Counted from the first letter of the stretch, positions 20,635 through 32,998 are shown. The stretch is DNA of 64,000 bases from Saussurea involucrata (GCA_033807775.1 CM066326.1:90000873-90064872); one strand, 5' to 3'. Numbers and translations are program-made. The notes: a model not told the origin generated them from the sequence alone.

Positions 20635-22453
20635 TCATTGCTTCCTTCCCCTTCCTCTCTTGGCAGGCTGTATTGTTTGTTCTTTTCCAGTGACTTCTGT
20701 TATATCGACTGCAGAAGAGAAAAGTTATCGACTTTCTCATTAATATAAAGAGATGCAAAACCAGGGTCGGACCCACTATAGTGCATACGGTGGCTTAGTT
20801 CCTCTATCGTAGTGTCAAAACATTTAGGGTTGTGAAAGGTGCCGCTGTATTATTTTGTTGGGTCACTGGGTGCAACCATATATTAATATTCCTTGAAACT
20901 ATAATAAGACCACAAGTTTCTCTTGGTAGAGTTGGTTTGCACGGTCTTTTCTCCTGTTCTACGGAAGGGTCTGATCCCATTTATATTGTATTCTTAGTTT
21001 TTCACTTTTAATTTCAAGTTTATTATGTTTCCGAATGAATTTGGATAAAAGACTCGAACACAAGACCTCGCATACAAAAAGCAAGAAACTAAGCAATAGA
21101 CCAATGATAATTTTGCAGTTAAAAGAGGGAGGGAAAGGGGAGTGAAGTAAAATAAAAAACTCGTGTTCTCGAAACTTTTGAAGGAGACAAATAATAGTAA
21201 TCGGAAAGAAAATAATGATAAGTTTCCTTCCAAAACTTTCCTCCCAAATGGGGGAGGAAAAGGAAGGAAATGAAAGAAAATAAAACCCCTAAAAAGTTTT
21301 AGAAGTTACAAAACTACCCGACCTTTCATTTTAAAAGAGATACTATTAAAGGGTATATTTGTAAAGTTGACATCTTTCCTTTCCTTTCTCTCCTATTCAA
21401 TAACATGAAAAATTATTTTCTTTCTTTTCATTTCCTTCCCTCTCAAGATCACAAATAAAAAGATTCTTTTCCTTTCCTTTTCCTTCCTTTCCTTTTCTTC
21501 TCTCCCCAAATTCGAGAACACAGCGCAAGGCCTAGACTAAATTTAATTGTCAGTTGAGCTGGCCAGCACCGCAAGGTTTAGGAAAAGGAAGTTGGTATTT
21601 TTTTTAACTATGGGTTTTGTTTCTAAACATTATGGTCATACCACCATAAACAGAAAATGCAATTGAGAAAGGGTAAAATACCTTCGGGACCCCGAGCCAT
21701 GAGAGTAAAGAATATGTTGTTAAGCTTCTCCATCTTCTTAGCATCTTGTGCCTGATCCGTCTTAAACTTGAGACACTACAACAATATTGATCCATAAAAG
21801 AGCTATAAGTGCACAGCAATCAAAGCAATTTGAAATCGTATACACAAACAGCTTATGGAGAAGTAATATGAAGTTCGCCTTCTTTCTGTACAAGTACATC
21901 TTGGTCGAACACCTATGCTGCTATCGTGGTTCGCGGTAATGGGACATATAGCGGTCCCGCGATTAGCCAGCGCTATTGACCGCATTTTGAACCCCAAAAA
22001 GCAACCACATAAGTACATAACCGCCATTTGTAGATAGGCTGTTTTGGTGTTAAAAATTTAATTTTGTGGGCTTTTATTTTGGACATGCACCATTGTTCTT
22101 ACTTTTTGGGCTTTGGAATCCATCACTTTTAGTAAAAGTATTCACATTGCTCAATTATTTTTTATTTGGACTTGGACATCATATATTCTTATATATTTTT
22201 TATTGAATACATATAATATGTTGAGGTATATATACATAGGCCAAGGTTAATTTGCAACTCATGTAAATCTTACATCCCATGCAACCTACATCTTAACGTT
22301 GGATTAATAATAAGTTGTTATTTTGTTTCTATTTTTTTACTTGAAAATATTGGGCCCACAACCAATGTAACCGTCAATCATGAAATCAATGGTTAAGATG
22401 TGGGTTGCATGGGTCGTAAGCTTTACATGAGTTGCAAATTAAACCACCCCTAC

Positions 22454-22502
<49 letters not shown>

Positions 22503-25500
22503 GAACCACTATTTTTGGACCGCTATACCACCACAATCTTTCATGTTTTGACCGCTGTAACAGCATAGGTTGAACAATAACGTTCTGTTGAATATCAGGT
22601 AAGATTTCCCATACTTATAGATGAGAAGTAGCCAATGGGCAACATGGTAATTTTTCAAGATGCAGAAGACATATACACCTTCTTAGGTAGTTGATTTTTT
22701 TATTTCTAACAGCCCAGCTGATGCCATGAATGTTGAACTACAAACAGTCCAGCTGAATTGTCATATGGTGTTAGGAACTCAAGTTCTATAAGCTGGACCA
22801 TAAATCTAAAATGCAAAGAAGGCAACACTACTCTATTGACCATAAAATTAAGCGTATATTACGAAAATCATAAAGAAAAGATGGACTATATTTTCACTCT
22901 AAGCATCAAACATGTTACCTTTTAGCCGTAAAATTTCCAAACTTTCCAACAAAAAAATTGCTACTGAATTTAATCTATGGTACATGAAAATAAGATATGT
23001 ATGTTGGTGTTATTGCAACAATTTCAAGATTAGTTTGAAGCACCGATTTATCAATATCAGAATTGACAAACCAAAGTATTTGGCTGATTAACATAGAGGA
23101 TAATAGTTTCAAATGCTCAATTGCTACAGCCTATAGAGGAACTTCAGAGTTTAATATGAGATTAATGTATATGCTTGGGCTCATTCAAGGGTGAACCAGA
23201 AATTCCTAATTATGATAGACCATACATTTAGGCTTGAACAACTCACCTTGAAGCTGTGAACAGCTAAACTTATCAGATCTAGGGAATAAACAATCAGGGC
23301 TCATTCCTGAGGGGCGGACCCACTATGGTGCATACGGTGGCATGGGCCACTGCTTAGTTCCTCCGTCGTAGTGTAAAATATTTTAGGATCGTGAAAGGTG
23401 CCACCGTACTATTTTGTTGGGTGCAACCGTATATATTTTGAAACTACAATGATAACACAGGTTTCTTTGGCAGAGTTGGTTTGCTCAGCTTTTTTCCTAT
23501 TCTAAACGCGGCTTCGAATCTTGTTTGTATCATTTTCTTAGTTTTTAGCTTTCAATTTCAGGTTTACTATATTTCTGATTTTTTTTTTGCGATAAAAGAC
23601 TCGAACACAGGACCTCAATTATGAAAAAAGAAACTAACCAACAGACCAATGATTGACTTATAGTCCAATGGTGCCACCACTTAAAAATTTTCCTAGGCCC
23701 GCCTCTGGTGAGAGGATCACGTTCAACAACTCAACAATAATCTCTAATTAGGATATACTTCTATGATCAAGGAAATTTATATTTACTTGGGTTAGCCTCC
23801 TTGATAAGATTTATACTTTCTGGAAGAACTACATCCGTTTCTTTACGAATCAACTTGGAAAATACATGAGTTCCAAGAGAAGTACTATGAATTACTAAAG
23901 GAATAAGCTTCTAGCTAAATTCGATTGATGAATGAAAACAATTCTCTCAATTAGTTTAAAAGAAGCATCATATTATTCAAAACATGTTAGATTTGTGATT
24001 CAGTGACAGATAAAGCAAATCAAAAGAGAAGACAACAAATCAACTATATCACCTGATTTGATTGCCGTATACTTTTTTTGGGAAGGGTGTGTCCCGGGCT
24101 TTGCCCAGACTAATCCCGGAAAATTACAACTCCAAGATATCAGCTCTGATAAGCTCAGTGGCCACAATTGTTGATGGTCGTATCCTTCCAAGAATTAATG
24201 TCAACAACCTCTAATAATATTAATAGCAACCTATCATAATTTATTACTATACTGTTGAAGACTTTCAGTGTAAAAAAAGAGCATAGACAAATGATACCAA
24301 GTTACATTATGTGCAGTTCAAATTTCTTCTCCCAAGACTCACCTTCTATAACTTCTACATATGAAGGACTATAATTCGACTTCAGATTTTGGTAACACTC
24401 ATCAAATGGCCAGAAATCCCTTTTACTCAAATCCAATCATATTAATGAGGCCAAGGGAGAAACTACATTGGTGCTTGTGAGGTCACGTGGCACCACGTGG
24501 TTCGACAAACTTTTGTAATATAGAAGTGGTACACAACTAGGAATTTCTGGTTCACCCTTGAACGAACCCAAACATATATACATTCATCTCGGATTGAACT
24601 CTGAGGGGCAGTTTGGTTCGTGGAATTCGACGGAATTTGATGGAATTGGAATGATAATTCCAATTGCTTTGTTTGGTTCACTTCTTGAAATGGACCATTG
24701 AATTCCACAAATCAATGAATTCATCATTTCTTGGCATAATGGAAGGAATTGAGTTCCTACCAACCAAACACGTAGTCAAATTCTATTCCAATTCCTTCAA
24801 AGTCAAATTCCTTCGATGGATTCCAATTCCATCAAATTCCATTCCGCTAACCAAACGCCCCCGGAAGGTCTCATGTAGATTGTAAGAATTGAAAGTTTGA
24901 AAATGGGTCAAATACTTTAGTAATTCAGAATAATCTTGAAACTGTTGCAATAACACCAACATATACATCTCATTATCATGTATCATAAATTAAATTCAGT
25001 AGCAAATTTTTCCTTGGAAATTTAGATTTCATATCAATTTTACAGCCAAAAGGTACACATGTTTGACGACTAGAATGATAGTATAGTCCAATCTTTTCCT
25101 TATAGAAGGTGCAACACACGATAATCTGTAAAATCATCAACAAATTACCCCCATAGAAACAAATCCAGTGGACATACAACAACATCAATTTCTGTGTATT
25201 CCAAACGTTTCGAAGGAAGATCCATTTTAGATACATATATATATATATAATGTATAAAACAAATGAGAATACCTCTTTGTCATCGGTGACCTTTAGAACC
25301 AATTTACCTTCAGAATGTCTGTATTTCATCACATAACGCGTCTGTCATCCAAATTATCCACGAACAGTAATCAGACAAAGATAGAAGATCATGATTTAAA
25401 TCGGAATTACGAAGAATCAGATTTAAAAAACAAATAAAATTGAAGTCGATTACCATACTTTTTCGGGATTAGAGCGGAACAACTGAACGGATCTTTCGAC

Positions 25501-25530
25501 AAAATCATCCCACGATATAATGTACACCAT
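20635..25530 (-). CDS. SRP9: Signal recognition particle 9-kDa subunit, four exons
   Basis: Exons: 25530-25459 (24 codons), 25341-25273 (23), 21775-21682 (31 plus one base) and 20708-20635. All three introns are GT...AG and the phases match (0, 0, 1); the sum is 309 bp, or 102 residues plus stop. The product begins MVYIISWDDFVERSVQLF, continues TRYVMKYRHSEGKLVLKVTD and CLKFKTDQAQDAKKMEKL with the conserved NNIFFTLMARGPE, and ends VDITEVTGKEQ with a basic RGRGRKQ tail. That length and order fit plant SRP9. With SRP14 it forms the Alu domain of the SRP, which slows translation while a nascent chain is brought to the ER. Introns are 117, 3,497 and 973 bp, and the long ones are filled with transposons. 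The start ATG lies in a good context and I see no damage. Upstream is a telobox-like AAACCCT (minus strand, about 25625) of the kind seen at translation-related genes. Confidence 0.93.
20766..21560. mobile_element. hAT-like non-autonomous element in SRP9 intron 3
   Basis: The left end reads 'gtcggacccactatagtgca' and follows the element at 23312-23707 closely up to about 21115, where another insertion begins. The right end is not clear. Its start resembles the TIR of the hAT element at 27050-29319 (GGCGGACC). Confidence 0.5.
21166..21525. mobile_element. Small inverted-repeat element nested in the above
   Basis: It is bounded by 'gtgttctcgaa' on the left and 'ttcgagaacac' on the right. The interior is strongly strand-asymmetric: 'ggaggaaaaggaagg' near the left end and 'ccttttccttcctttcc' near the right end, so the two halves can pair. 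Confidence 0.5.
22239..22450. mobile_element. MITE beside a TA microsatellite, SRP9 intron 2
   Basis: Arms of about 60 bp are inverted: 'caactcatgtaaatcttaca' on the left, and 'taagctttacatgagttgca' on the right as the complement. TA repeats follow on the right (22457-22498). Confidence 0.65.
23312..23707. mobile_element. hAT-like MITE in SRP9 intron 2
   Basis: The left end is 'ggggcggacccactatggtg' and the right end 'tttcctaggcccgcctctg', inverted like the TIRs of the 27050-29319 hAT (CAAAGGCGGACC / GGTCCGCCTCTG). It shares 'gcatacggtggca' and 'gtgcaaccgta' phrases with that element. No clean 8-bp duplication is visible. Confidence 0.6.
24605..24861. mobile_element. MITE with 'gaattcca' motifs in SRP9 intron 2
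   Basis: The ends are GGGGCAGTTTGGTTCG and AACCAAACGCCCCC. The inside is built from 'ttccaattcc / ggaattgg' repeats that pair between the halves. It interrupts the right arm of the inverted duplication. It shares sequence with the larger element at 54317-55368. Confidence 0.75.
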
Positions 25531-25647
25531 TGTTTCCGATCCAGAAAATTTGCGTCGACGGAGTAGACGAGAAACGCCAGCAAACCCTCGTCGGCGGCGA
25601 TCAAGTTAGTCGTGAAAATTAATTGAGGGTTTTCTCAGGACTATTTA

Positions 25648-26025
25648 GGGGTGTTTGGATTTTCGTTTATTGACTTATTGGCTTTTCAAGAAACCAATAA
25701 TTTAAAATTAATGTTTGGCAAACTCAAAAGCACTTTTAAAACTCAAAAGCACTTTTAAAACTCCTTTTTGATTAACTTGAAAACGCCATTTTGAAGAAGT
25801 CGTAAATTCCTGACTTTTTGATCCTAAAAGTGCTTTTTGATTCAAAAAGCCATTTTTGTTAACTAAAAAAAGCCAAACACTTTTAAAAAAAATAACTTAT
25901 TGACTTATTGGCTTTTCCTACCACAAAAGCTAATCAAAACACTTTTTTAAAAACTCATTTTCCCACCACCATAAGTCAATAAGCACTTTTAGCCAAAAGC
26001 ACTTTTGGGACTAAAAAGCACTCCC
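25648..26025. mobile_element. Tourist-like MITE upstream of SRP9
   Basis: It starts GGGGTGTTTGG and ends AAGCACTCCC, flanked by TTA (25645-25647 and 26026-26028). It holds tandem 'aaaactcaaaagcactttta' units. It lies only about 120 bp upstream of the SRP9 start codon, so it may form part of the promoter. Confidence 0.65.
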
Positions 26026-26029
26026 TTAG

Positions 26030-27040
26030 CTTATTGACCTTTTGTAAATATGGGTTTTGCAAACTGACCTCCTTCTATTCTTATTTTATTTTTTATATTT
26101 TTTAATTGCTAATATTAGCAAATTACCAAACTGTCCCAATAATTATAAACACATTTTACATTCTTAATTCAAACTAGTAACATACTTGCGCTATGCGTCG
26201 GGAAATAAAATTTTATTAGAACCATGTCTTAGGCCCGACACTATCTTGATCGGTATATCCCAAATGAATTATCAAAGCCAGGGAACGTTAAACTTAAGAA
26301 GATCGGTAAGACCAAACGATAAAACAAATCAATTTAATAAAATTCATTGGTTTAAAAGTACAAGTCTTTGATTCAACATGTGTTCAAGTATTACAAAACA
26401 ACATAACTATAAACCAACCAAGGTTTCTTTTACCATGTCCGACTCTTTTCTTCCGTGAATTATAGTGGCCTTGTGAATTGTCCGTCCATGTGCAGGACCT
26501 TTGTCCCCTTGCTCGCTTTAGTGAGAGTTGGATTGGCCATCATCCGATCTTTGTTTTATTAAGGAAGGGGCAATGGGGCTAAATTCGTGGTTGGGGAGCC
26601 GGAAAGGAAGGGGATGACGGAGAAGACGAACGTGGATGAGGGGGAGAGAAATCAGGGGTTTTGGGAAGTGGGGGAGAAGTACTGGTGTTGAAAATAACCG
26701 TGTGTTGAAAGTTGAAAATAACTGTTATACAATTTTTATAAATTAGTATAGAATTGTAACATAAAAAATTTCATTTTTGAAAGAGATTTTTTCAATCGAC
26801 ATTTTTCGTCACCGAACTCCAAACAGATGAAGACATTTAAATTGGCATTTTGTTCCAACGAGAAAAAAGGACAACGACGTTACTCGAAACCATTATATCA
26901 CATGTCGTATCAACTTTAGATACATACAAAATTTTCATAAACGTAAACAAAAAAACATAAAAAAAAGTGTAGATTGTGACGATTCACTTTATCATGCAGC
27001 TTCCATAACTCTAAAGAATACGCATACCCCCCCCGGTTGT
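26030..27040. other. Spacer without recognised genes
   Basis: A purine-rich patch (26570-26700) and AT-rich sequence. I see no convincing frame, TIR or repeat. Confidence 0.5.
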
Positions 27041-27049
27041 ATATCCACA

Positions 27050-29319
27050 CAAAGGCGGACCTAGAGTGGAGCATACGGTGGCACGTGCCACCGTATCGTT
27101 TCTCCGGCGAAGGGTAAATTTTTTTACCTGTATGAAGAGTGCAACCGTATTATTTTCGAGGGTGCAACCGTATTAATTTTTGAACTTCAAGGGTTAGGAA
27201 AATCTCTTTGAAAACTTAATTTTTTTTCACTAACTAAGCCCAATACAATAAGACTAAATCAGCCCTAAAATATATCTGGATTGAATAATTAAAAGCCCAA
27301 ATATGAAATACCCTAAAGTCCAAAAGTGAAAGGCCCCAATTTTTTTACCCATATCTAAATTGATCATTTGATCGGCTCCTCTCTAATATTACCGCCTCTA
27401 ATATTACCGCCTCCATATGACCATATCTAAATTGAAATCGCAAACTCAAATCGGCAAATTTGAAATCGAGAAACAGAGCATGTCCATGAGAGGGCAGAGG
27501 CGGCCATTGTTGAACAGAGGAGCCACAGATGTCTGAATTCTGATTCGATTAGGTAACCTTTATTAACCTAAAACTTTCATTTGATTTCATTATCTTGAAT
27601 TCTTGATTATAACCTATAATATTGACATATTGTGATAAACTGATGTCTTTTTGATTTCATTATCTTCATAACTTGATTACTTGTTTTTTAGAATTTCATA
27701 ATTTTCATTACTTGATATTTGATAACTTGAATACTTTATACTTGATGACTTGATGTCTTGAATGTTGAATCTTGATAGTTGATACTTGATAATAACTTGA
27801 GTCTTGATAACTTGATTATTGTAGATTTTTAGAATTTTAGTTACTTGGTGTGATTGGTATTTGGTAATTGATTTTTAGAATTTTAGTGAAAACGAGTCCG
27901 CATTTTATATACATTGTTTTGCCCATCAACTTCAGTTAGTAGTTGTGGCGGTTGCAAAAAAACACGAGGGTGTTAAGGACTTCTTTGAATTGCTAGCCTT
28001 GTTGGTAACTGTGGTAAACTCTTCTTGCAAACGAAAAGATATGATACGAGAAAGTCACAAAGAAAGAATTCAAGAAGAAGTTGGAAATGACGAGATTGTT
28101 ACCGGCAAGGGGTTAAACCAAGAGATTTCGCTTGTACGAGCCGGAGATACACGGTGGAATTCTCATCATAGAACAATTATGAGCTTGATTGGTTTGTTTC
28201 CGGAGGTTGTAAAAGTGCTTGAATATGTCAAAGAGGATGGAGATAATGCCGCTACTCGGCTTCAAGCGAAAGGTATTTTGAAGTATTTCAAGACATTTGA
28301 ATTTGTGTTTTATATGCAATTGATGTTAACCATTTTCGGGTTAACAAATTCATTGTCTCAAGCTCTTCAAAGGAAAGATCAAGACATCGTGGAAGCGGTT
28401 TCATTGATACGAACAACCAAAGCACAATTGCAAATGTTAAGAGAAAATGGGTTTGATGAACTTGTGGCAAAATGCTCGTCTTTATGTGATAAACATAATA
28501 TTGGCAAGTTGGTTATGACGGGGGGTTATGTTAATCCAAAAAATAAAAGGAAAAGGATGAATATTAGCAATTGTCATTATTATAATTATGAGATATTCAA
28601 CACTGTTTTGGATTTGCAAATTCGAGAGTTCGGTGATCGTTTTTGTGAGATAAGCATGGACTTGCTTCAAAATATGGGAGCTTTGAATCCACGCAATTCA
28701 TTTTCGGAGTTTAACAAAGCAAGCCTATTGAAGTTGAGTGAGATGTATCCACGTGATTTTGATGACAAGGAAAGGATTGTTCTTGAGCACGAACTTGACA
28801 TCTACCATCACTCGGTTTCTAATGATGTCAGATTTGCCAACTTAAGGGGCATTGCCGATCTTGCTAGATTGATGGTTGCAACAAAGAAACATATTTCTCA
28901 TGCTTTAGTCTACCGATTATTGAAGCTAACACTGGTTTTACCCGTTGCAACTGCTACAGTTGAAAGATGTTTTTCGGCGATGAAGCATTTGAAATCAGAT
29001 TTACGTAATCGAATTTCCGATGAATTTTTGAATGGTGCTCTCATTTGTGCTATCGAAAAAGAAGCACATGATAAGGTTGTTATTGAAGACGTCATCGATC
29101 GTTTCCAAAAGATGAAGACACGTCGAGAACAAATCTAGGAGTTGTCGCTCAATCCTATGAAAACACTCTTTTTGTAATTATTTTTGGGTATATGATTATA
29201 TATTGACCGTCACAAACAATAGGGACAAACAATATTTTTTGTAATTATTTTTGGGAATATTTTATATTATATTAATTATAGTGTGCCACCGTTTGAAAAT
29301 TTTTCTGGGTCCGCCTCTG
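27050..29319 (+). mobile_element. hAT element with perfect 8-bp target duplication
   Basis: The TIRs are CAAAGGCGGACC and GGTCCGCCTCTG. The 8-bp duplication tatccaca is exact (27042-27049 and 29320-29327), which is diagnostic for hAT. The interior carries the C-terminal part of a ZMYM/TTF-type hAT transposase. The N-terminal half is missing, so the element depends on another copy for movement. Confidence 0.9.
27870..29138 (+). pseudogene. hAT transposase, N-terminal half missing (TTF/ZMYM1-like)
   Basis: The frame is open before the first ATG (27945) and already shows family sequence there (YIHCFAHQLQLVV), so that Met is internal. An acceptor-like 'aattttag' precedes it. Downstream come LVRAGDTRWNSHHRTI, a long helical region, and the hAT C-terminal dimerisation domain (KLTLVLPVATATVERCFSAM ... 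LRNRISDEFLNGALI). Full-length relatives are roughly 750-850 residues, with a TTF zinc finger and the first catalytic Asp upstream. Those are absent from 27050-27870, which instead holds leader- and intron-like sequence. There is no internal stop over about 400 codons. Confidence 0.82.
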
Positions 29320-29576
29320 TATCCACACATAGCTGTAAAACCCTCGGTACAAAGTTCCTAAACCTGGAGTTCTAATCACCAGCTGAACCAGTTCGTGTTC
29401 GACATTCACATGTTTGATAACCGTTTATTTCCTGCAACAAAAGTTCCAAATCTTATTAACACAACAATGGAGATATAACAAATAACCTCCACGATACGCC
29501 ACACATACGTCGTAACTAAGAATCATCGATGGTGAGGTCATCAAGAGTCGGGAAGCACACCAAACCAACCCAGTAT

Positions 29577-29705
29577 GTCCCACCTAGAGGTGGGATTTGG
29601 GAGGGGTAAGATGTATGCACTATGCAGACCTGGCCTCTCTGCTCAAAAGAGGAGAGCAGTTGCTTCTGTGAAGACCCCTGGCTTGTGAAAAGTGTGTGAA
29701 AGCGA
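29577..29705 (+). repeat. SINE-like repeat
   Basis: 'gaggtgggatttgggagggg' with 'taagatgtatgcac' and 'gcagttgcttctgtgaagac' are phrases of a dispersed plant SINE-like family. Shorter kin lie at 19235 and 20187-20405. Confidence 0.4.
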
Positions 29706-29727
29706 TAAATGCAAATATGCAAAAATA

Positions 29728-30211
29728 TTAGTAACAAATAGAAGCAAATACACGAGGAACATAACATGGGAGCTTAAACGTTTCTTCCCACCATCCTTGT
29801 TTAGAGCAGTTTCCGATAATGCTGTCGAGTCGCATTATGATCTCAGACAACTTTGGCCTTATGGTCGAATCTGGATACCAACACTCCTCAATCAATCTAC
29901 AAAATGAGAATGAAGAAGAAACAAAATGAGAAAGCATCGATAGTTTTTTGATTTATTTACCACCAAATCCCGCAAACCAAACGGGCCCTAAGAAGATGAA
30001 GAAAACAGAAATCTTAAATCTGATTTTCCACGTTAAGCAATGATTTTCCACTAAATCATATCAAGATTTAGAAAATAATGACTTACTCTTTAAGATTAGG
30101 AGGATAATGTTCAGCTTTAAACTTGAATGCTGGTCTCTTGCCATCCACACACATGAGCTTAACAGCATCCTGAGGAGCTTTGGGATGAAATGGTTGAACA
30201 CCCTCCATCAT
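29728..30211 (-). pseudogene. Last two exons of a Raf/ILK-like (VIK-type) protein kinase
   Basis: Exon A (30211-30087) begins after an AG and reads MMEGVQPFHPKAPQDAVKL and on to YPPNLK. The intron is 30086-29897 (GTAAGT...TTGTAG). Exon B (29896-29728) reads ELIEECWYPDSTIRPKLSEI then RLDSIIGNCSKQGWWEETFK. The junction keeps frame (phase 2). These are subdomains X-XI and the tail of plant ILK/VIK-like kinases. The upstream kinase exons (ATP site, HRDL, DFG) are not found up to 33.4 kb, so this is a fragment. It ends with PCYVPRVF instead of the short usual tail. Confidence 0.75.
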
Positions 30212-31640
30212 CTGACCCCATTATATACAAAAACAAGATCCAAGTTTGAGAAGGATATTGTAGGACAATCATTCATCCAAGAAACTGTGATCTAATGGAA
30301 TAACTAAATTAAATTGATAGAACAAAAAGAACCAAAGAGGGAAAGAGATATTACATATACATCACATGATAAAAACCAAACCAAACAAACCCAATAAGAG
30401 GCAGTTTGGTTGGTTTTCCATTAAGTTTTGTATGAATAAAGTTGTCTGTGTGAATTAATCTTCCTATATAGATAGGAAAGGTTTTTGTTTGGAGGGTTTT
30501 TTCATAGATGGAAGGAACGTGTTTTTTAATTGTGAACGACAGATTTGGAAAAAACTTGGCTTTCTGCATAAAGCTCTCCCTAGAAGTAAAAGAAACAAGA
30601 GAGAAAGCTACAGGTGATGGTGTCTGCAAACAAGCACTGTAACGTGATATATTACTATATATATATATGCATACGCAAAGGATCGTGTGAGAAGTTGAGG
30701 TTAACGTGAGAGGCATGAGAAGTGGATCTAAACCGCTGATCACTTTTAATCAAATGCCATCCCATGAATTGCGGCTTAGAAGGGAATTGATCCGGTGCAT
30801 CTTATCTCGGTTCATCTCATCCTAATGTGCGCCCATTTCTAACCCAACAGTTGATAACCACTTCTCACGCTTCTCACGTTTCTCACGTACCTCAACTTCT
30901 GACCAGAACCCAACCCTAGACGCATAACCCAATAAAGCATACAAACTTACAAGCCACTTTCATGTGTGAAAATGCATTTTTTTATATAGTTTAGTTTCAT
31001 ATGTGAAATGTTCAGGACTGTTTTTATGTAGAGAAAAACAGTCCTGAGCGTTTCACATGTGAAAAACACTGTAAACCCACTGTATTTTATCAATATTAGG
31101 AGTTGTTCAGTAGATATTGAATGATTAAGTGGTTAGTATGATTTAGTACTACCAGAATGAGAAACGACTGTTTGGCAAGTGTTCTGAATGGACAGTTTAA
31201 ATGACATTTTAACCATCAATATGATTTAGTGCCGAATGAAATATTTACCTTTACCTGCACTTCATAAGTGTTCCGTTTATTTGGCCTTGTTTTCATATAT
31301 GTCATGAACCCGCCATTTAATCATGCTTCAGAGCTGCCACGTAATGCTGCTATGTAACGGCCTCATATTGACATGCTTCTCTGGAATACAAAACGCAATC
31401 AATATGAAAACTTGAAAACAGAAAATACCCACAAACTTAAGGGTAAATAAGAAAAATAAGTGCAACCAAACGCGACCTTAACATACTAAGAAGTTGATTA
31501 AAAACATGAATTAGTACCCAAGAAACTCATCATTCATGCCTTAAAAGTTCTAGACAGCAGAAGCCTTAGAATAGTAACACATGTATAAGATGCAAAGAAA
31601 GATTTTATATTTTTATTGAAGTAGAATGGTTTATCGCTAC
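30212..31640. other. Spacer with decayed TIR elements
   Basis: At about 30392 a sequence starting 'ggcagtttggttggttttcc' resembles the left end of the 19301 element; its right end is not clear. Near 31020-31065 is the short inverted pair 'caggactgtttttatgtaga / aaacagtcctgagcg'. I see no coding frame. Confidence 0.4.
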
Positions 31641-31882
31641 TGAAATTTGGTAAAGCTACCTAACTGTTCCAAGCATCGATATTGGATCCATAGACATAAG
31701 TGGACTGATTCGAATAATTCTTCAACAATGGAACCCCTTCTGGAGTGTACTCATCATCATTATTGTAGCTTATTTGGTGTGGCCCAAGAACTATGAGAAT
31801 AAGTTCCAAAACCATAGACATCCCCTGGCATGAAAAGTAGGAAAATTCAGTTAATTCAGTTAATTGAGAGAGATAGAGATAA

Positions 31883-31941
<59 letters not shown>

Positions 31942-32235
31942 TTGACCAAAAATGGAAGCCAACCATTGCAAGATTTAAAAACAGCATAACTAAGCACGCT
32001 ATGCAGGATGAAGAAAAAAATGAAGTGAAAATCAGATCAGACAATGGATTATAAGGTTTCCAAGATTATAATGTACCTCTTCTCTCTTTGGATTTAAGAA
32101 TACATCCATTGTGATTGCACCTTCCAGCATTAAGACCAAAAGGACAAATACAAGATACTAAATCCATTTAAGGACAGCAAGGAATATAATAAAGAAAACC
32201 ATATAAAAGGGACTTTAGCCAAGAAGAGAAGCTTA

Positions 32236-32517
32236 GGGGTTGTTTGTTTACCTCTTAATAGTTCCATTAAGAGGAAACTTCTGTATCGATAAGAGGTGAA
32301 TCTTGTTTGGTAAAAAAAGGTATGCCTCTTAATGGTTCCAAAACCCTCTGAATGATTTTGTATCTTGGGTCTCCCTTAACCATTCAGTGCTTAATTTCAT
32401 TCTCAACAATTACCAAACAACCATGTTTCATTTTGCACTATATCATAAGAGCCTCTTAATCATTCTGACCACTTAATTATCCTGCATCAAACCATTCGGC
32501 AACTGCCAAACAACCCC
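32236..32517. mobile_element. 282-bp Tourist-like MITE, copy 1
   Basis: The ends are GGGGTTGTTTG and CAAACAACCCC, with TTA duplication (32233-32235 and 32518-32520). It matches the element at 42620-42901 in reverse orientation. Confidence 0.88.
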
Positions 32518-32957
32518 TTAGTAATACTCAAATACAAGCATCCATTTGATCATAAACCACAAGTTGTATCAATTAATGAAGCCAAAACCACAAAAAAGCT
32601 CTTTTAATCACAAGGAACAAAAGCAAGGTCTAATCTGAGAGGATACACAATAAAGGCAGCAACCATTTGTTGTCTCTGCAGCAATATGACCCAACATGTT
32701 ATTGCACACACAATTGCACCAAGTCCAAGGATGCTAAACATGAACCTGCATTATTCAAAACATAATATAGCTTATTACACCAAAAAGATTACAAATTTGA
32801 AAAAGATAATTAAAGTTCTATCTTTTACAACACATGAAAATTGGTTTGTAAGCTTGTACGAATTACCGTGTTTATAAAGATATACCGACAAAGATGTCAA
32901 GCAACCAACAACCGATAAAGATATACATAAAGTAAATCCCCAACGTCCCATACATAC

Positions 32958-32998
32958 CAGCTTCACAGCAACTTCTTCTCCACTGTGTACATTCACTC
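32958..32998 (-). pseudogene. Single casein-kinase-1-like exon
   Basis: A 41-bp exon with AG before and GTATGT after reads GVNVHSGEEVAVKL in the phase used by plant casein kinase 1-like genes (after ...YLG). The Lys is the ATP-anchoring one. The neighbouring kinase exons are absent on both sides, so this is a stray fragment. Confidence 0.5.

Larger units (their letters stand above)
22955..25010. repeat. Large inverted duplication within SRP9 intron 2
   Basis: 22955-23225 matches the reverse complement of 24533-25010 once the MITE at 24605-24861 is removed. Shared blocks include 'gctactgaatttaat', 'atgttggtgttattgcaaca' and 'caagggtgaaccagaaattc'. The arms are about 1.3 kb apart. They may be TIRs of a degraded element or a local inverted duplication. 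Since they lie in a transcribed intron, the pre-mRNA could fold back. Confidence 0.7.
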
